Of a DNA stretch of 17,951 nt, positions 1 to 8,203 are shown piece after piece. How positions within the stretch are numbered: position 1 is the stretch's first letter; every line of letters begins with the position of its first letter. Position numbers and translations under genes: made by a program. Origin of the DNA: Christensenellaceae bacterium (GTDB lineage Bacteria > Bacillota > Clostridia > Christensenellales > Borkfalkiaceae); the NCBI GenBank assembly GCA_016295005.1, contig JAEDMA010000017.1, positions 1-17,951 of the forward strand, given 5' to 3'. A model generated the notes under the pieces. That model made no database searches. It was not told where the DNA came from and saw only the letters and a program-made list of their open reading frames with translations.

Positions 1-1641
1 CTTATCTACCGTATAATCGGTGATTTCTTCTTCCTTTCCGCTGGTAAATACCGCCACGACTTTCATACCCGTTTTATCGAATTCTTCGCCGTCGGTATAC
101 GTCGTTTTAGTCGGATTTACCTTAACTTTTATCGACACGATATAGTCTTCGTTTACCGTGATTTCGTATTCCCTTTCGTAAGTTTCGCCTTCGTATTCCG
201 CGGTATAAGTAACCTTATAAGTCCCTTTATTTTCGGCGGTAAACGAGCCGTCTACGGTCGTTACTTCTTCGTCCATATAGGTTACTTTAGGTTCTATATT
301 TTCTATAAGCACGTTTTCGCCGTTAAAAGAAACGAGTTGCGCTTTTACAGCGGTTACCGTTTCGCCCTGATAAACGGTGGCAACTATCGGATTTTCGAAT
401 ATTATTTTAGGCGTTTCTTTAGCCGTGATTTTTATCGTTTTTACCGTTACGTTGCCTTTATTGGTAACGAAAGTGAATTTTACCGTGTTTTCGCCCGCGC
501 TTAAAAGGTCGAAGGTTATAGGCGTTTCTTCTTTTTTGCCCCACGTTTCTTTATAAAAGGTGGTTTTCGAGTTGTCGCTTTCGTCCGTTACGGTGATATA
601 TATGCCCGTATTCTCCCCCTTAAAGCCGATATCGCCCATTCCGACGTAACCTTTATTTACGTCTTCCACGCCGATTTTAAACAGCGCGAACAGTTCCGCG
701 TCGGTAGTCTTTTCCACTGCCGCGGGATTTTGTTTTATCGTTTCGTTTTCGCCGAATTCTACCTTTACCGTCTGCCCCGCCCCGAAAGAAAGTCCTTTTT
801 CTATTTGAAAATCCGACACGTTCAGACAATCGCTTACCGTAAGAGTTCCGTCTTTAAGACAAAAACTTTGTCCGTTTACTTCTTTTACCGTTATTTTTGT
901 GGTGGTTTCGGTTGCGTCCGCCCATTTTTGCATGGCGTTTATTCTGGTTACGTATTTTACGTCGAGTGTTTTAAGCGCCGCAAGTTCTTCTTCGCCGAAT
1001 AACTGCTTATAGGTTACGGTATCCGTTTCTTCGTCGTACACTTCAGCCATCCAGCCCTTAGCTTTCGAAAAAGCGATTTTTACTCCGCCGCCGACTTCGA
1101 AAAGGCTTTTCGGAAGTTTTACGCTCCTTACGCTTGCGCTTGCCGCGTAAAATTCCGACATTACGTACCCCGTTTCCGCTTTATATTTATCTCCCCAGAA
1201 ATGCGCGTATATGCCCGTGTCTTGATCGCCCGACATAAATTTCAACAGCAACTTACTCACCGAACCGTCTACGCGCGCGTTCGTGGTCTTATCGAAAAGC
1301 GGAAAGTTTATCACGAGTTCTATCTCGTTTTCGCCGTCCACCATAAGCGGCGCGTTTAACATATTAATTATATTGTTTCTGTTCTTTCCGCTTATCTCCG
1401 CTCCGTTTTCCGTAAACTTCACCTCGTCGGCGTTTCCCCAGTAATCGAAAAGCGATTTGTACGCGTTGTCTTTGGCCGTTCCCGCGTTTAGTTCTTCTTC
1501 GGTTACGATTCTGTGTTCCGGCGCGGTTATTTCCGTCTCAGGAGCTTCCCCTTTCGTGATTTTCGGCGTTATCATTGTTCCTGCCGCCGCGAAAACCGTC
1601 AGCGCAAGCGCCGTAGCCGCAATTTTTAACGTTTTTTTCAT
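1..1641 (-). CDS. Secreted surface protein with paralogous N-terminal module, Ig-like and Big_3-like domains (3' end cut by window edge)
   Basis: The reading frame is open from an ATG at 1641 to the window edge, giving 547 visible codons and no stop; the C-terminus lies outside. The start has GGGGGA about 7 nt upstream. Residues 1-20 form a signal peptide (MKKTLKI then an Ala/Leu core) with no lipobox cysteine, so the protein is secreted rather than lipidated. Residues about 58-262 match the N-terminal module of the large hydrolase at 10085-13534 (shared GKxRNxxN near 85, IAFSKxxGW near 189, VNGQSF at 255) and more distantly that of the lipoprotein at 1692-3137. Residues about 410-495 look like an Ig-like beta-sandwich. 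Residues 505-547 resemble a bacterial Ig-like group 3 repeat (YTDGEEFDKTGMKVVAVF, then ITDYTV). Last visible gene of the operon, 50 bp after its neighbour. Likely a cell-surface glycan-binding or adhesion protein; any wall anchor would be in the missing part. No catalytic motif is visible. Confidence 0.85.
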   Translation of the reverse strand, partial: MKKTLKIAATALALTVFAAAGTMITPKITKGEAPETEITAPEHRIVTEEELNAGTAKDNAYKSLFDYWGNADEVKFTENGAEISGKNRNNIINMLNAPLMVDGENEIELVINFPLFDKTTNARVDGSVSKLLLKFMSGDQDTGIYAHFWGDKYKAETGYVMSEFYAASASVRSVKLPKSLFEVGGGVKIAFSKAKGWMAEVYDEETDTVTYKQLFGEEELAALKTLDVKYVTRINAMQKWADATETTTKITVKEVNGQSFCLKDGTLTVSDCLNVSDFQIEKGLSFGAGQTVKVEFGENETIKQNPAAVEKTTDAELFALFKIGVEDVNKGYVGMGDIGFKGENTGIYITVTDESDNSKTTFYKETWGKKEETPITFDLLSAGENTVKFTFVTNKGNVTVKTIKITAKETPKIIFENPIVATVYQGETVTAVKAQLVSFNGENVLIENIEPKVTYMDEEVTTVDGSFTAENKGTYKVTYTAEYEGETYEREYEITVNEDYIVSIKVKVNPTKTTYTDGEEFDKTGMKVVAVFTSGKEEEITDYTVDK

Positions 1642-1671
1642 CTTCTTTCCCCCTTTTTTTCAATTATATTT

Positions 1672-1688
1672 ACGGGCGGTTCGCCCGT
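1672..1688 (-). other. Intercistronic GC-rich hairpin
   Basis: ACGGGCG and CGCCCGT form a 7-bp perfect stem with a 3-nt loop, starting 3 nt after the stop codon of the gene at 1692-3137. In the direction of transcription it is followed by AAATATAATT and not by a run of T, so it does not look like an efficient intrinsic terminator. It may stabilise the upstream mRNA 3' end or reduce readthrough into the last gene. Confidence 0.45.
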
Positions 1689-1691
1689 CTT

Positions 1692-3137
1692 TTAGGACAC
1701 CCTTATTCTGAATTCCTTGGTATCTCTGCCGTCGGCGCTTTCAGACGTATATCTTATCGTGTACACGCCCGAACGCTTTAACGTTACTTTGCCGTTTACT
1801 ATCGTTTCTTCCATTTCGAGCGGATTCATGACCTTTACCGTGTAGGTATACGGGTTGCCGCCTTTATCCGTTGTCGACCCGTCTGCGTTGGTAACAAATG
1901 CGGAAGGTATCGTTATTTCGCTTCCTTTTTTAGCCGTTTCGGGAAGCGTTCCTTCCACGTTTATTCTATAAGAATCGGTTGCGATATACTCTTTTTCGGG
2001 CGAAGTATACACGTTTCCGCTTGCGTCGGTAACGGTAACTTTTATTTTATACGTTCCCGCTCTACCCGTCGAAAAGTTAAGCCCGTCGTACGTGGTTTCT
2101 TTTCCGTCGGGGTCGGTTACCGTTAATTTATACTTTAAGTCTTTCCAGGAAAGAACGTCCGTAGCAAACGCCGAATAAAGAACCGTTTCCCGCCCTTCTT
2201 CCGCAGATTCGTTACTCTTTACTTCGTAAACGTAATCCGAATACGCTTTTAAGTTTCTGCCCTCGATGATATCCGGCACGGATATATAGGGCGCGATTTC
2301 GTCTTTTATTCTGCCGTCGGAACTTTTTAACGTTTGCCCGTTGATTTCCGTTATATATATAAGCGAACTCGCTTCGAAACCCGTATACCCTTTCTTCTGC
2401 AAGTCGTCGTACGTAAGACCCGAAAACCTCATTACCACGCTTACCGATTTTACGTCCTTAAAATTCTCCGACAACGATTCGTAAAGTTTTTTTTCGTTTT
2501 CGCCTTTTTCTTTATCCACGACAGGTTTTATCTCGTCCGTTTCGCCGTTTAAGTAACTTTGAAAAAAGTTTTCTTTATCGAATACTATCGTGAACGGCGC
2601 GCTTTCGCGCATGTTGCCCGTGATATATTCCGTGTCCGCGTAGGGTCTTCCCGAATTTATGAACGTTCCGTCGTACGCGCTGCTCTCCCCGTTAAGAGAA
2701 CTCCCTACTCTACCGTGAACTTTGGTTTCGCCTACCGCCTTTTCCGCCCACAGCCTTAGTTGCGCGACGGGTTTCGCTTCGGTCTGACCTATCATCATCA
2801 CGTCTACGCACGTTTTTGTGTACATGTTTATGCCCGAAGTCAAAAATTCTTCGCTATCCTCTTCAAATACGGGCACGGTAAAGGTTAAACTTATTTTCTG
2901 CTTCTCTTCTATCGCGAAACGCATCTTCGAACACGCCGCGCGAAGGTTCTGCGTTCCCGTCATTTCTAAGCCTTTTTCCGTGACCGTCGTTTCAAATATG
3001 TTTTCGTGAGCGTATTCGTTAAAAAGTGTGCTGTCTATTTCCGTTCTGCCGTCGCTCGGCGTTCCGCCGCATGCCGCTATCGGCATTATCGCCGCGGCAG
3101 CCATTATTACGCTTATTATTCTCTTTATCTTTTTCAC
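1692..3137 (-). CDS. Lipoprotein with paralogous N-terminal module and two Ig-like domains
   Basis: 481 residues, starting at GTG (3137) with AAGGGGT 6-7 nt upstream; that site lies in the last codons of the preceding gene, which ends only 4 nt away, suggesting coupled translation. The signal peptide ends in a lipobox (PIAAC, Cys23), predicting anchoring to the outer face of the membrane. Residues about 35-280 form a beta-rich module ending in EINGQTL (264-270); the same motif closes the N-terminal module of the protein at 1-1641 and of the hydrolase at 10085-13534, though overall identity here is lower. Residues about 285-385 form an Ig/PKD-like domain (LTVTDPDGKETTYDG, then GRAGTYKIKVTVTDASGN) and 390-481 a second one ending RSGVYTIRYTSES. 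No catalytic residues stand out. A role as a surface glycan-binding protein acting beside the hydrolase lipoprotein is inferred from architecture and operon position. I do not recognise a named family for the N-terminal module. Confidence 0.85.
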   Translation of the reverse strand: MKKIKRIISVIMAAAAIMPIAACGGTPSDGRTEIDSTLFNEYAHENIFETTVTEKGLEMTGTQNLRAACSKMRFAIEEKQKISLTFTVPVFEEDSEEFLTSGINMYTKTCVDVMMIGQTEAKPVAQLRLWAEKAVGETKVHGRVGSSLNGESSAYDGTFINSGRPYADTEYITGNMRESAPFTIVFDKENFFQSYLNGETDEIKPVVDKEKGENEKKLYESLSENFKDVKSVSVVMRFSGLTYDDLQKKGYTGFEASSLIYITEINGQTLKSSDGRIKDEIAPYISVPDIIEGRNLKAYSDYVYEVKSNESAEEGRETVLYSAFATDVLSWKDLKYKLTVTDPDGKETTYDGLNFSTGRAGTYKIKVTVTDASGNVYTSPEKEYIATDSYRINVEGTLPETAKKGSEITIPSAFVTNADGSTTDKGGNPYTYTVKVMNPLEMEETIVNGKVTLKRSGVYTIRYTSESADGRDTKEFRIRVS

Positions 3138-3141
3138 CTTT

Positions 3142-4764
3142 TTACCCCTTATATATATCGGTATCGGACGTCTGTTTTCCGTTAGATATTGCTTTTATTC
3201 TGTATACTTTACCTTTTTCTAAATTCAATACGCCGTTTTCCGCGGTGACCGTTCCGCTTGTCTGCCATTCTCCGTTTACGGTTTCGCCGAAAGTTATCTC
3301 TTCGATTTCGCCGTTACTTACGGTTAGCGACGCGGCGTCCGTAGAAAAGGCGTATATATAACCGCCGTAAACGATTGCAAACCCTTTCGCGCCTTTTTCC
3401 GTATTATAATTAAAGGTAAAATCGGCGGTGTGTACCGTTTTATTCCACGTGGTTTTACCGCTCGTGCTATCGATATTGAAGCAGGCGAAGTCGTCGGGAT
3501 TTACCGCCGCCGCGGTTTCCGATATTTTTTTAAGCGCTCTGCATATCGTTCTTATCTTTTCGGTATATTCGTAATCTTCGAGAGTTTCGGGGTCAAGGAT
3601 TCCTTGCCCGTAGCCTTCTTTTACAAATTGTTTCGGAGAGCAGAGTTCGTATAATATATATCCGCAGTTAAGCGACACGGCGGTAAGTATTTCGCCGTCG
3701 GGGTTTAAGTATTCCCCCTGATCTTTGGCGTTGGGTCTGCCGTTTTCCGCTATATGGGTAAAGTTATCTTTTAATTTTTCCTGATAGTATTTAATGGAAA
3801 TTTTTAGTTGCGAAAGATCGTTTAAGTAGGGGTCGTAACCTACGCAATCGACGTTTTTAAGATTATATATCTGCGCCGCCCTTTCTATGGGACTATAACC
3901 CGACGACGACAAATCGCCGCATTCCGGTCTTAAAAGATTGGTCCTCGTGACGACTTTATATTTACCCGACTTAAACGCCTTTCCGCAGTTATCCATTGCG
4001 GTACATATCGTTTTCCAGGCGTCGTCTTTAGTGATTTTTTGGTTATTCAGACTCACCTGATACTTTTCAAGGCGATTTTCGGGGAATGCGTCTACTTCAT
4101 TATAGAGTTGCACGCCGATTAAAACGTTAGGGAATTCTCTCGCTTCTTCCCACTCGTAAACGTGTTCCATTATCGCCTTTACGACCTTTTCTTCTCTCTG
4201 CATAAACGTTTTGTCGTCTATCCTTAAAAAAGTTTCTTCGCCGTAGATCGTGGAAATATTTATATTCGTTTTTTCTATGCCGTCAGTAAACATCTGATAC
4301 CGCGGAGTTTCGGTAAAAATATAGTCCGGCAGGTGCCATTCGTGAGAAGTTCCGCACATTAAAGCCGAATACCACAGCAAATCTACCTTTATTCCGTATT
4401 TCAATCCGAAGCCTAATATCTTATTTATCACGGAAAAGTCATACACGTCTTTTTCCGTTTCGATATCCGACCAGTTTACCGATACCGCGATTACGTTAAA
4501 ACCTATATCCGCAGCCTTTTCGAAATATTTTTCGTATTCGTCAAACGTGGTTTTATCGCAATTGGTGAACGCTTCCGTTCTGCATTCCACGCCGAGATAC
4601 AAAAAGGGCTTTCCGTCTACCATAAAGGTTTCCGTTCCGTCGGCGTTTCGCCTTATATAAGATACATGGGTTTCTTCTTCGCCGCCGTTTTCAGTTCCGC
4701 ACCCGAACGAAAACGCGGTAAAGCACAGCAGCAATCCTAACATTACGGATATAAGTTTTTTCAT
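3142..4764 (-). CDS. Surface lipoprotein glycoside hydrolase, clan GH-A (GH35/GanA-like with DUF5597-like C-terminus)
   Basis: 540 residues; ATG at 4764 with an AGGAG site upstream. The signal peptide ends FSFGC (Cys22), a slightly atypical lipobox. A TIM barrel runs from about residue 45 (FMVDGKPFLYLGVECR) to about 415. Visible landmarks are VSVNWSDIE near 94, DLLWYSALMCG near 128, GVQLYNEVDAF with the predicted acid/base Glu223 after Asn222, and FTHIAENG with Glu340 as candidate nucleophile. This layout is that of clan GH-A and most resembles GH35-type beta-galactosidases carrying DUF5597. The C-terminal beta domain (about 425-530, GAKGFAIVYGGYIYAFS, NGEWQ) fits that comparison. It is a clear paralogue of the C-terminal half of the enzyme at 10085-13534. 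It sits directly after the permeases, so it probably trims oligosaccharides at the cell surface. Substrate specificity cannot be read from the sequence; GH42 or another GH-A family is possible. Confidence 0.8.
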   Translation of the reverse strand: MKKLISVMLGLLLCFTAFSFGCGTENGGEEETHVSYIRRNADGTETFMVDGKPFLYLGVECRTEAFTNCDKTTFDEYEKYFEKAADIGFNVIAVSVNWSDIETEKDVYDFSVINKILGFGLKYGIKVDLLWYSALMCGTSHEWHLPDYIFTETPRYQMFTDGIEKTNINISTIYGEETFLRIDDKTFMQREEKVVKAIMEHVYEWEEAREFPNVLIGVQLYNEVDAFPENRLEKYQVSLNNQKITKDDAWKTICTAMDNCGKAFKSGKYKVVTRTNLLRPECGDLSSSGYSPIERAAQIYNLKNVDCVGYDPYLNDLSQLKISIKYYQEKLKDNFTHIAENGRPNAKDQGEYLNPDGEILTAVSLNCGYILYELCSPKQFVKEGYGQGILDPETLEDYEYTEKIRTICRALKKISETAAAVNPDDFACFNIDSTSGKTTWNKTVHTADFTFNYNTEKGAKGFAIVYGGYIYAFSTDAASLTVSNGEIEEITFGETVNGEWQTSGTVTAENGVLNLEKGKVYRIKAISNGKQTSDTDIYKG

Positions 4765-4777
4765 ATCTTTCTCCTCA

Positions 4778-5686
4778 TTATCCTTTTACGCTGGTGGTTA
4801 CGATTCCGCGCATAAACACTTTCTGCGCGCTGAATAACAGTACCAGAAGGGGCAGGCAGTAAAGCGTACAACCCGCCATCTGCCAATGCAGTTCGGTGGA
4901 CGAGTTGTTGCCCTGAAACAACCCTATGCTTAATGCCAGCGGATAAAGATTCTGGTCGGTGATATATATACTCGGTCCGACGTAGGCGCTCCAACCGCCT
5001 TTTACCGCGAATATCAGCATGGTGGCGATTATCGGTTTCATATTGGGAATCAATATCTTTATAAGTATTCCCAAACTCGAACAACCGTCTATTTCCGCGG
5101 CTTCGTCTATTGACTTTGGTATACCGCGCATAAAGTTTCTTAACATATAAATGTTATACGCGCTGCCGCTTATCGCCGAGATGATTAACGGCGACATTTT
5201 AACGAGCGACGACGAACTGCTTATAAAACCTAATTCCGCGTATATTACGTAACTCGGTACCATGGTTACTATCCAGGGGAGCATCATCGTGGAAAGCAGT
5301 AACATAAAAAGCGGTTCGGTGTATTTATTGCGAAATCTCGCAAACCCGTAGGCTACGAGTACCGACGACGCCACCTGCAACAACGTGGACGAAAAAAGTA
5401 TTATAAGAGTGTTCTTTAACGAATTGAAAAAGTTCATTACCCTTATCGCTTCCGCGTAGTTGCCGATATTTTTTAGACTCGGCGCGACGAGCGGCCACGT
5501 TACTACCGTATCTGCCGTCGATTGAAGCGAGCCGTATACCATATACAAAAACGGTAAAAAGAAAAGGCTTGAAATTAAAATAGTCACGACGTATATTACC
5601 GTTTTCGTTGCGATTTGCGACGGAGTAAGTTTCTTTTTATTGAATTGTACGGGCGAAGTATTCGCCGCGATTTTTACGTTTTCCAT
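4778..5686 (-). CDS. Carbohydrate ABC transporter permease, MalG type (CUT1)
   Basis: 302 residues, ATG at 5686. A cytoplasmic N-terminus is followed by about six hydrophobic segments, the first near residues 30-52 and the second near 92-115. The cytoplasmic EAA loop at about 195-215 reads DEAAEIDGCSSLGILIKILI and contacts the ATPase in this family. The C-terminus ends RGIVTTSVKG, typical of MalG-like subunits. The start overlaps the tail of the upstream permease gene with one base between stop and start, consistent with coupled synthesis of the pair. It pairs with the permease at 5688-6617 and the binding protein at 6634-8202 to import a sugar or oligosaccharide. No ATPase gene occurs in the window; CUT1 systems in Bacillota often use a shared MsmK-like ATPase encoded elsewhere. 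Confidence 0.95.
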   Translation of the reverse strand: MENVKIAANTSPVQFNKKKLTPSQIATKTVIYVVTILISSLFFLPFLYMVYGSLQSTADTVVTWPLVAPSLKNIGNYAEAIRVMNFFNSLKNTLIILFSSTLLQVASSVLVAYGFARFRNKYTEPLFMLLLSTMMLPWIVTMVPSYVIYAELGFISSSSSLVKMSPLIISAISGSAYNIYMLRNFMRGIPKSIDEAAEIDGCSSLGILIKILIPNMKPIIATMLIFAVKGGWSAYVGPSIYITDQNLYPLALSIGLFQGNNSSTELHWQMAGCTLYCLPLLVLLFSAQKVFMRGIVTTSVKG

Positions 5687-5687
5687 T

Positions 5688-6617
5688 TTACTCGTCTCCG
5701 TAATATACCTTTTTATCGAGCATTTTCATATAAATTCTGGTAAATATCATAATTATTATGAAAATTATCCAGGCTTGCGAACATGCGTAACCTAAACACA
5801 GTTTACCGCCTAAGGCGTTATACCTTTCTATTACCGTCATAGTCATGGTGATAGTGGCGTATTCCGGTCCGCCGCCCGTAAGCAGTTTTACCTGCGCGTA
5901 CGTTTGCAGCGCCCCTATAAAGCCCGTTACCGATATAAACATCAGTCCCGAACTTATCATAGGAACGGTTACGTGCCAAAACCTTTTTATTCTGCCCGCT
6001 CCGTCGATTATAGCCGCTTCTTCGAGTTCTCTCGGAACGCCCTGCAACGCCGCTAAAACGACTATCATCGTAGACCCCGCTGCGCAGAATATATCTAACC
6101 CCACGACGGTGGGAAGCGCGGTGGTTTTTGTAAACAAGTCTATTCCGTTTATTCCTAAAGTAACGAACATTCTCTGTATCAAAGAGTTATCCCCTTTAAG
6201 AAGGGCAATCCATATAACAGATGCCGCCGAAACGGGAATTATCGACGTGGCATACGCCATGGTTCTAAAAAGTCTTTTACCGAATATGTCGTTATTATAT
6301 AAAAGCGCGAGAAGCGTCGCCACGAATATTCCGCCGACTACCCTTAATACGGCGTAAACGAAAGTGTTTAACACCGACCTTAAAAATACCGTGTCTTCTG
6401 TAAAGATATAAACGTAGTTCTTAAAAGAATACTCCCACGGAGTACTCGTCCAGGTGGTGATTTTCGTTCCCCAGGTGAAACTCAGTATCAGCGACAATAT
6501 CATCGGCAACAACGAAAATACCACGAAACCTATTATCCACGGAGATATAAACAGGAAAAACTTTCTCGTTCTCGCCTTTTCTCTCTCCGATTTTTTGTTT
6601 AATACTATCTGTTCCAT
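5688..6617 (-). CDS. Carbohydrate ABC transporter permease, MalF/UgpA type (CUT1)
   Basis: 309 residues, ATG at 6617, 16 bp after the binding-protein gene; the upstream Shine-Dalgarno (CGGAT) is weak, so translation may depend on the preceding gene. A charged N-terminus (KKSEREKARTRK) precedes TM1 at about 20-47. Around six membrane segments follow, and the EAA loop is at about 200-219 (EEAAIIDGAGRIKRFWHVTV). The GGGPEYAT stretch after it is typical of the MalF/UgpA side of the family. It forms the heterodimeric channel with the MalG-type neighbour. The class is certain; the transported sugar is unknown. Confidence 0.95.
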   Translation of the reverse strand: MEQIVLNKKSEREKARTRKFFLFISPWIIGFVVFSLLPMILSLILSFTWGTKITTWTSTPWEYSFKNYVYIFTEDTVFLRSVLNTFVYAVLRVVGGIFVATLLALLYNNDIFGKRLFRTMAYATSIIPVSAASVIWIALLKGDNSLIQRMFVTLGINGIDLFTKTTALPTVVGLDIFCAAGSTMIVVLAALQGVPRELEEAAIIDGAGRIKRFWHVTVPMISSGLMFISVTGFIGALQTYAQVKLLTGGGPEYATITMTMTVIERYNALGGKLCLGYACSQAWIIFIIIMIFTRIYMKMLDKKVYYGDE

Positions 6618-6633
6618 ATTTTATCCGATTTAA

Positions 6634-8202
6634 TTAACTGAGCGCTTTGGCGATTTCTTTATTTATTTCGTTACCGATTTCGCGAAGCGCTTCTTCTACC
6701 GTTTTAATTCCTTTTGCGGCGGATCTCATATACGTATTGAGAATTCCGTTGGGAACGGAGTTATCTACGTATTTGGTATAGGTAAGCGGATGAGTATAAT
6801 CTGCAAGCCAGACGTACCACTGATTGAGTTTGGCGTCGCGGGAATTACTTACCTTTAAGAATTCGTCGCTTAAAGCGATGGTTCTGTTACCCGGAAGATT
6901 AAAACCTTTATTCAAAGCGGTTTTTAAACCTACTGACATGTAATAACGAATAAATTTCCAGGCGATATCGGGCACTTTGGTTCTCGCGCTGATAGAGTGC
7001 GCGATTGCAACCGACGAGCAGTAAACGTTGCCGTTATCTTCCACGCCGTCGTTATCTTCGTCTACGCCCATATTTTCGGTGGGCGGCGGAGCCATACCCA
7101 TATTGATATTGAGCCAGGTGGGTTTAGCGCATTTCCATCTGCCGTACCATACGACGGCTACGTCTCCCTTAGGGAAGTTGGTGTCGGAGGACGTCGCCGC
7201 GTCGCCGAACGTGTCCGAACTTGCAAGCGGTCCGTACTGATAATTTATAAAATGTTGATAGGCTTTTGCAAGTCTATAGTCCTTTTCGCCCGCGGTGCTG
7301 TACTTAAACGCTTTTCCGTCGTCGGTATATAAACTCGTTCCGCTCATTTCCACGAACATCTGCGCGAACTTTAACGGGTCGGCATCGAGATTGGTTCCGT
7401 AAACTTCTTTTATTATAGTTTCGTTTCCGTTGTTATCGAGTTGATAAACGGTTAAAAGGAAACACATAAGTTCGTTTTGCAGCCAACTCATGGGAATTGT
7501 TTCCGACGGATATTTTCCGCTTGCTTCGGTGGGATAACCTACTATTTCCGCAAGCGTTTTGCCTACTACCTTTTTACCTTTTACCGACGCGAACTGCGGA
7601 TATTTTGTCGTATCGATATCGGCGAGTTTCTTTTCCGCGCGTTGTTTTACCGCTTCGGTGTAAGGCGCTTCTTCCTTATCGAATTTATCGATTAAGTCTT
7701 TGTTATAAAGCATGGCAAAATCCGGCGACCAGTCTTTTACTATCGCGTACAGATCCCCTTCGCCCATTTCGTCCTTTGCGGAATCATATCTGTATCCGTC
7801 GTTTATGCTCCACAAATCCGATTCGGTAAAGTTTATTCCGTCGTCGTATTCCGCTTCGATATACGGTTGCAGATTCAAAAGGAAGTTATCCCTTATATAA
7901 CTTTCGATAGAACCGCCCTGCATTAAGAACACGTCCGCTTCCGTTTTACTCGCGAAACCGAGTTGTATTTTATTATAATAATCGGACGAATACTGTACAA
8001 GGTCCACTTTATACCCTTCTTCCGCGTACAAAGTTTCGAAACCTTCGACGATTTGATTTATTATAGCCATCTCGTCGCTGCTCCCCCATACGGCGTATTT
8101 CAACGTTTTACCGTCGCTTCCGCCACCGCAAGCAGTCGTTGCCGCTATCATCATTACCGATAACGCGGCGCACGCCGCTTTTTTGAAAAATCCTTTCTTC
8201 AT
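6634..8202 (-). CDS. Extracellular solute-binding lipoprotein of the sugar ABC importer
   Basis: 522 residues, ATG at 8202 behind a strong GGGAGGT site (8211-8217) that lies inside the last codons of the regulator gene; the regulator stop is 1 nt away, so the two are probably translationally coupled. The signal peptide ends ATTAC with Cys25 as lipid-attachment site. The mature protein begins KTLKYAVWGSSDE and continues as a family 1 sugar-binding protein: an ADVFLMQGG hinge region near 89, GDVAVVWYGRWKC near 346, and DIAWKFIRYYMS near 412. An acidic loop DEDNDGVEDNG at 381-391 fits a DxDxDG calcium-binding pattern and is not usual in this family. At 522 residues it is longer than the typical 420-450, as in CUT1 proteins thought to take longer oligosaccharides. 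The ligand is unknown. Confidence 0.93.
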   Translation of the reverse strand: MKKGFFKKAACAALSVMMIAATTACGGGSDGKTLKYAVWGSSDEMAIINQIVEGFETLYAEEGYKVDLVQYSSDYYNKIQLGFASKTEADVFLMQGGSIESYIRDNFLLNLQPYIEAEYDDGINFTESDLWSINDGYRYDSAKDEMGEGDLYAIVKDWSPDFAMLYNKDLIDKFDKEEAPYTEAVKQRAEKKLADIDTTKYPQFASVKGKKVVGKTLAEIVGYPTEASGKYPSETIPMSWLQNELMCFLLTVYQLDNNGNETIIKEVYGTNLDADPLKFAQMFVEMSGTSLYTDDGKAFKYSTAGEKDYRLAKAYQHFINYQYGPLASSDTFGDAATSSDTNFPKGDVAVVWYGRWKCAKPTWLNINMGMAPPPTENMGVDEDNDGVEDNGNVYCSSVAIAHSISARTKVPDIAWKFIRYYMSVGLKTALNKGFNLPGNRTIALSDEFLKVSNSRDAKLNQWYVWLADYTHPLTYTKYVDNSVPNGILNTYMRSAAKGIKTVEEALREIGNEINKEIAKALS

Positions 8203-8203
8203 T

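Noticed and set aside
1672..1688. Hairpin after the Ig-like lipoprotein gene as a full terminator
   Set aside because: No T run follows on the transcribed strand, and the next gene lies only 50 bp on with no convincing promoter.
3138..3145. GGTAAAAAGG shared by leaders of several genes (3137, 13685, 15484) as a possible operator
   Set aside because: In each case it coincides with or directly abuts the Shine-Dalgarno site, so it is explained by start-region composition.
5845..6357. 170-codon plus-strand frame, and other plus-strand frames such as 14504-15241
   Set aside because: They lie antisense within well-supported minus-strand genes, lack family motifs, and arise from the codon bias of the opposite strand.
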